From Clostridium sp. (GTDB lineage Bacteria > Bacillota > Clostridia > Clostridiales > Clostridiaceae), in assembly GCA_029257045.1 (NCBI GenBank), contig JARIDB010000188.1:1-38887 (forward strand): a stretch of DNA of 38,887 nucleotides, written 5' to 3'. A program made the translations under genes and the position numbers. Within the stretch, counting starts at the first letter, position 1, and each line of letters begins with the position of its first letter. Positions 35,751 through 38,887 of the stretch are shown here, one piece after another. The notes below the pieces were generated by a model, which had not been told where the DNA came from, searched no databases, and saw only the letters and a list, made by a program, of their open reading frames with translations.

Positions 35751-36215
35751 TTATTTTTTGAGAGCAAATCCTGTATAAGGGTATAGGAAATTTTCCATAG
35801 AAATTTTATTTATCTTATAACAATTATCTTCATTGCATAAAAGTAGAAAAGCTTTAGATGATTTATAATGACCTGTAGAGGTCGAGAAATAAAATATAAT
35901 TTCAACAATATAAGTATTAAAAGAAGTGCTTTCTATTCTTAGAATGCTATAACTATCTATCCAGGGACTAGAAACTCCAGTGACCCAATTTGGTGCATTT
36001 TTCTCCATTTCACATTTATATATTTCTTTAAGTTTATCACTCATAACTGAGTATTGAAAAGCTGCATTTCTATTTTTAACACCATATGCCCATATGCTAG
36101 CAGCTTGAATAGGAGTACAAACTCCAAGGGAATCCATGGCTTCAAGTAAAAGTCCATTTCTAACTTCGAAGATGTTTATTTCATCTTTTGAAGAGTGAGA
36201 TTTATGTTTTTCCAT
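35751..36215 (-). CDS. hypothetical soluble protein
   Basis: 154 residues, TTGGAGG before ATG. No signal peptide or membrane helix. The middle (TPIQAASIWAYGVKNRNAAFQYSVMS) resembles a cystatin/NTF2-like 'TPEEAVKLWAEGVKNRNGA' pattern found at the start of several clostridial secreted or anti-sigma-linked domains, and the second half is beta-rich (SYSILRIESTSFNTYIVEII). Function unknown. Monocistronic and divergent from the thiamine operon. Confidence 0.65.
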   Translation of the reverse strand: MEKHKSHSSKDEINIFEVRNGLLLEAMDSLGVCTPIQAASIWAYGVKNRNAAFQYSVMSDKLKEIYKCEMEKNAPNWVTGVSSPWIDSYSILRIESTSFNTYIVEIIFYFSTSTGHYKSSKAFLLLCNEDNCYKINKISMENFLYPYTGFALKK

Positions 36216-36363
36216 ATTATAACCTCCAAATAATCTATAATTATAGTATATGATTAAAAAGTAGGATAGCTACATTACAAATAATTACTTTATACTTTAT
36301 GAATACATAAATTAGTTACTAATTTTCCTTATTTACTTTATAATTACTAAAAGGATAAGCTTA

Positions 36364-36392
36364 TTTACAAGGATATTAATTAATGTTATAAT
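36364..36392 (+). promoter_or_regulatory. promoter of the thiamine operon
   Basis: TTTACA (36364-36369), 17-bp spacer, extended -10 TGT-TATAAT (TATAAT 36387-36392). Transcription would start just before the TPP riboswitch. Confidence 0.75.
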
Positions 36393-36413
36393 TATCTAAA
36401 ACTTAATATATGA

Positions 36414-36500
36414 ACAGGGGAGCTTGTATAGCAGGCTGAGATAAAGTAATCAAACTTTGACCCTTAAACCTGATGTGGGTAATGCCAACGTAGGAAGAAG
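36414..36500 (+). promoter_or_regulatory. TPP (THI-box) riboswitch
   Basis: Contains the conserved parts CAGGCTGAGA, then ACCCTTAAACCTGATGTGGG and TAATGCCAACGTAGGAA. It binds thiamine pyrophosphate and, with the terminator at 36521-36553, should switch off the operon when thiamine is plentiful. Confidence 0.95.
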
Positions 36501-36520
36501 TAATTTGATTTGCTTATTAT

Positions 36521-36553
36521 ACGGGAAATACCTTTTGGTGTTTCCCGTTTTTT
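36521..36553 (+). terminator. riboswitch-controlled terminator
   Basis: ACGGGAAATACC (36521-36532) pairs with GGTGTTTCCCGT (36537-36548, one G-T), loop TTTT, then a T-run. Placed directly after the TPP riboswitch. Confidence 0.92.
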
Positions 36554-36682
36554 CCGTTGTTATCATCATTTGGATTTATGTATATTAACACACCTATAGG
36601 TAACACATTGCCTGTTATGGTGATTACAGCTATATTATCTATATTTATATCAAAGATTAAGGAAGGAGAAAAAAATGTTTAG
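36554..36682 (+). pseudogene. C-terminal remnant of a transporter gene (cytX-like?)
   Basis: An open frame without start runs from the terminator to TAG at 36680-36682, ending in a membrane-helix-like stretch (NTPIGNTLPVMVITAILSIF) and a basic tail. Its stop overlaps the thiM start by eight bases, as in a coupled operon. A riboswitch-cytX-thiM-thiE order is common in firmicutes, so a deletion that removed most of a hydroxymethylpyrimidine transporter is the simplest reading. Identity of the lost gene is inferred. Confidence 0.6.
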
Positions 36683-37499
36683 TAATATATTTAAAAATCT
36701 TAGAGAAAAATCACCTCTTGTTCACTGTATAACAAATTATGTAACAGTAAATGACTGTGCTAATATTTTAATTGCTTGCAACGGATCTTCAATTATGTCT
36801 GATGATTCTTTAGAAGTTGAAGAAATAACATCAATTTGTGGAGGACTTAATATTAATATTGGAACATTAAATAAAAATACAATTGAGTCTATGTTTCTTG
36901 CAGGAAAGAAATCAAATGAATTAAATCATCCAGTTATTTTAGATCCAGTAGGAGCAGGAGCTTCAAAACTACGTACAGATACTGCTAAGGAGTTACTTGA
37001 TAAGATTAAATTCACAGTTATTCGTGGTAATATTTCTGAAATCAAAACCCTAGCTTTAGGATTTGGTACAACTAAAGGGGTAGATGCAGATATTGCAGAT
37101 GCTATTACAGAAGAAAGTCTAGAAGAAATAATAAACTTTACGAAAGATTTTTCTAAAAAGACAGGAGCAATAATTGCAATTACTGGTTCTATAGATATTG
37201 TATGTAATGATAATAAAGTTTATATAATTAGAAATGGACATCCTATGATGTCAAAGATTACAGGAAGTGGTTGCATGTTAACTGCAATGACAGGAGCATA
37301 TTTAGTAGCAAATCCTGAAAACTATTTAGAAGCAACAGCAGCTTCTTTATGTGCTATGGGGATAGCAGGAGAGCTTGCTTATAAAAAACTTGAAGAAACA
37401 GGTGCAGGAAATTCAAGCTATCGTAATTATTTAATAGATGAAATATATAATTTAACAGCTGAAAAGTTAGATGGAGGTGCTAAGTTTGAAGTGCGATAA
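36675..37499 (+). CDS. thiM: hydroxyethylthiazole kinase
   Basis: 274 residues, AAGGAGA before ATG. Ribokinase-like fold: LVHCITNYVTVNDCANILIA at the N-terminus, MSDD and DPVGAGASKLR (the P-loop-like anion hole), RGNISEIKTLA, and the catalytic Cys/Asp-type ITGSGCMLTAM near residue 195. It phosphorylates 4-methyl-5-(2-hydroxyethyl)thiazole for thiamine salvage. Under the TPP riboswitch upstream; its 3' end overlaps thiE. Confidence 0.96.
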   Translation: MFSNIFKNLREKSPLVHCITNYVTVNDCANILIACNGSSIMSDDSLEVEEITSICGGLNINIGTLNKNTIESMFLAGKKSNELNHPVILDPVGAGASKLRTDTAKELLDKIKFTVIRGNISEIKTLALGFGTTKGVDADIADAITEESLEEIINFTKDFSKKTGAIIAITGSIDIVCNDNKVYIIRNGHPMMSKITGSGCMLTAMTGAYLVANPENYLEATAASLCAMGIAGELAYKKLEETGAGNSSYRNYLIDEIYNLTAEKLDGGAKFEVR

Positions 37500-38130
37500 A
37501 AAGTCCATGTTACTTTATGCAGTAACAGATAGAACATGGCTTAAAGATAAAACTCTTGCAATGCAAGTTGAAGAAGTTTTACAAGGTGGTGTAACCTTCC
37601 TTCAATTACGTGAAAAATATATGGAAGATGCAGAGTTTTTAACTGAAGCAAAGAAGATTAAAGAGCTTTGCAATAAGTACAAGGTGCCTTTTGTAATTAA
37701 TGATAATGTTTATTTTGCAATAATCTGTGATGCAGATGGTGTCCATGTAGGGCAAGAAGATATGGAAGCTTTAGATGTACGTAAAAAGATAGGAAAAGAT
37801 AAAATACTAGGTGTATCTGTAGAAAATGTAGAGCAAGCTATTTTAGCTAAAAAAAATGGAGCGGATTACTTAGGAGTAGGAGCTATGTTTTCTACATCTA
37901 CAAAACTAGATGCTTATGATGTATCTAAAGAAGAACTAAAGAAGATTTGTGATTCTGTTAGTATTCCAGTTGTAGCTATTGGTGGTATTAATGAAAAAAA
38001 TATTATGGAACTTAAAGGAACAGGAGTAGATGGAGTAGCAGTAATATCAGCTTTATTTGCACAAAAAGATATAAAAGTAGCTACAGAAAAACTTCGTAAG
38101 CTTTCAGAGGAAATGTCTAAGAATTATTAG
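37486..38130 (+). CDS. thiE: thiamine-phosphate synthase
   Basis: 214 residues from TTG 37486, eight bases after GGAGG (37473-37477); an in-frame ATG at 37471 overlaps that ribosome site and would add five residues. It overlaps thiM by 14 bases. TIM-barrel enzyme with LLYAVTD, TFLQLREKYM, FVINDNVYFA, DGVHVGQED, LGVGAMFSTSTK and VVAIGGI in the expected order. It joins hydroxymethylpyrimidine pyrophosphate and thiazole phosphate to thiamine phosphate. Confidence 0.95.
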   Translation: MKCDKKSMLLYAVTDRTWLKDKTLAMQVEEVLQGGVTFLQLREKYMEDAEFLTEAKKIKELCNKYKVPFVINDNVYFAIICDADGVHVGQEDMEALDVRKKIGKDKILGVSVENVEQAILAKKNGADYLGVGAMFSTSTKLDAYDVSKEELKKICDSVSIPVVAIGGINEKNIMELKGTGVDGVAVISALFAQKDIKVATEKLRKLSEEMSKNY

Positions 38131-38143
38131 AAACTATACTTTT

Positions 38144-38203
38144 AGGCACAATCAAATAAATAATAGACTAGTATGTTAGCCTATTATTTATTTTCATGTG
38201 CCT
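38144..38203. repeat. long imperfect hairpin between thiE and thiD
   Basis: AGGCACA (38144-38150) / TGTGCCT (38197-38203) enclose AAATAATAG-a-CTA / TAG-c-CTATTATTT (38158-38170 / 38177-38189). No T-run follows. It may stabilise the thiME part or lower thiD expression. Confidence 0.6.
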
Positions 38204-38235
38204 TATATATTACTTTAGGAAAGAAGGGATATTTA

Positions 38236-38887
38236 ATGATAAGAAAAATATTAACTATTGCTGGTTCAGATTGTAGTGGTGGTGCTGGAATACAGGCAGA
38301 TATTAAAACAATAACTGCTCATAAAATGTATGGAATGAGTGTTATAACTGCATTAACAGCACAAAATACTACAGGAGTTTATGGAATAGAAGAAGTCTCT
38401 CCTGAATTTGTAGGAAATCAAATAGATTGCATATTTAAAGATATTTACCCTGATGCCATAAAGATAGGAATGGTATCTAATAGCAAAATAATTGAAGTTA
38501 TTGCAGAAAAACTTATTGAATATAAAGCAAAAAATATTGTTGTAGATCCTGTTATGGTATCTACTAGTGGAAGTAAATTACTTAGTGATGAAGCAATGGA
38601 GGCTCTTATAACAAAGCTTATTCCACTGGCTACAGTTATTACACCAAATATTCCAGAAGCTGAAGCTTTATGTGGATTTGAAATAAAAGATGAATTAGAT
38701 ATGATAAAGGCAGCAGAAAGAATATCTAAGACTTTAAAGGGAGCAGTGCTAGTAAAGGGTGGACATCTAGTTAATGATGCCATTGACTTACTTTATGAAA
38801 ATAACAATATTCACTGGTTTAAAGCAGAAAGAATAGATAATCCTAACACCCATGGAACTGGATGTACCTTATCCTCAGCAATTGCTT
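38236..38887 (+). CDS. thiD: hydroxymethylpyrimidine/phosphomethylpyrimidine kinase, 3'-partial
   Basis: About 217 codons from ATG 38236 to the window edge; the usual protein is about 265. AGGGA lies a few bases before the start. Markers: AGSDCSGGAGIQADIKT at the N-terminus, VVDPVMVSTSG, TPNIPEAEAL, VLVKGGHL and NTHGTGCTLSSAIA, which holds the catalytic region. It phosphorylates HMP and HMP-P, completing the pair of substrates for ThiE. It continues the riboswitch-controlled thiM-thiE operon after 105 bases holding a long hairpin. Confidence 0.95.
   Translation, partial: MIRKILTIAGSDCSGGAGIQADIKTITAHKMYGMSVITALTAQNTTGVYGIEEVSPEFVGNQIDCIFKDIYPDAIKIGMVSNSKIIEVIAEKLIEYKAKNIVVDPVMVSTSGSKLLSDEAMEALITKLIPLATVITPNIPEAEALCGFEIKDELDMIKAAERISKTLKGAVLVKGGHLVNDAIDLLYENNNIHWFKAERIDNPNTHGTGCTLSSAIA

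Noticed and set aside
38445-38783. Minus-strand ORF of 112 codons at the right end.
   Set aside because: Shadow of thiD, whose motifs are unmistakable on the plus strand.

Overview
The window is very AT-rich with purine-rich Shine-Dalgarno sites (AGGAGG-like) before almost every gene. Gene content and order (rpoN, cggR-gap-pgk-tpiA, gpmI, eno, secG-rnr-smpB; an NfnAB pair; a sigma-54-linked alcohol dehydrogenase; a TPP-riboswitch thi operon) point to a fermentative Clostridium of the perfringens/beijerinckii/tertium type (Clostridiaceae sensu stricto). Species cannot be named from this alone.

Layout. 1-2931 is a decaying margin: a hypothetical gene cut by the window edge and broken by a one-base frameshift, an IS1595-type transposase-like ORF that is intact but has lost its catalytic residues, and about 500 bp with no gene. 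2932-10194 holds a VanR/VanS-like two-component system, a GH25 muramidase, a VanW-family wall protein, a Cof-type HAD phosphatase, TrmL and a DegV protein. 10446-24926 is the conserved core: sigma-54, then the CggR-controlled lower-glycolysis genes with a second DegV and a small kinase-like protein inserted before enolase, then secG, rnr and smpB. Together gap, pgk, tpiA, gpmI and eno cover glyceraldehyde-3-phosphate to phosphoenolpyruvate.

24927-28070 is an accessory block of four unrelated minus-strand genes (two membrane proteins, an unknown acidic protein, a lipoprotein). It is bracketed by two copies of a ~165 bp imperfect direct repeat that looks like a structured RNA or mobile non-coding element. 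Two of its transcription units also share near-identical promoter and terminator blocks. 28083-30501 is a redox/alcohol unit: a sensor-less sigma-54 activator, a textbook -24/-12 promoter with a Rex-like dyad against it, and an iron alcohol dehydrogenase. rpoN itself lies 18 kb upstream. 30675-33544 carries NfnA-NfnB (electron bifurcation between NADH, NADPH and ferredoxin) and an NsrR-like Rrf2 regulator.

33643-36215 has an unknown membrane-anchored protein, a Gfo/Idh/MocA oxidoreductase and a second unknown protein. 36364-38887 is a thiamine salvage operon: promoter, TPP riboswitch, terminator, the C-terminal scrap of a lost transporter gene, thiM, thiE and the start of thiD, which runs off the window.

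The most interesting signals are the paired structured repeats with their shared regulatory blocks (24929-27974), the sigma-54/Rex-like promoter architecture at 29223-29274, a possible structured leader upstream of rnr (21934-22068), the catalytically substituted transposase, and the transporter deletion scar in the thi leader.
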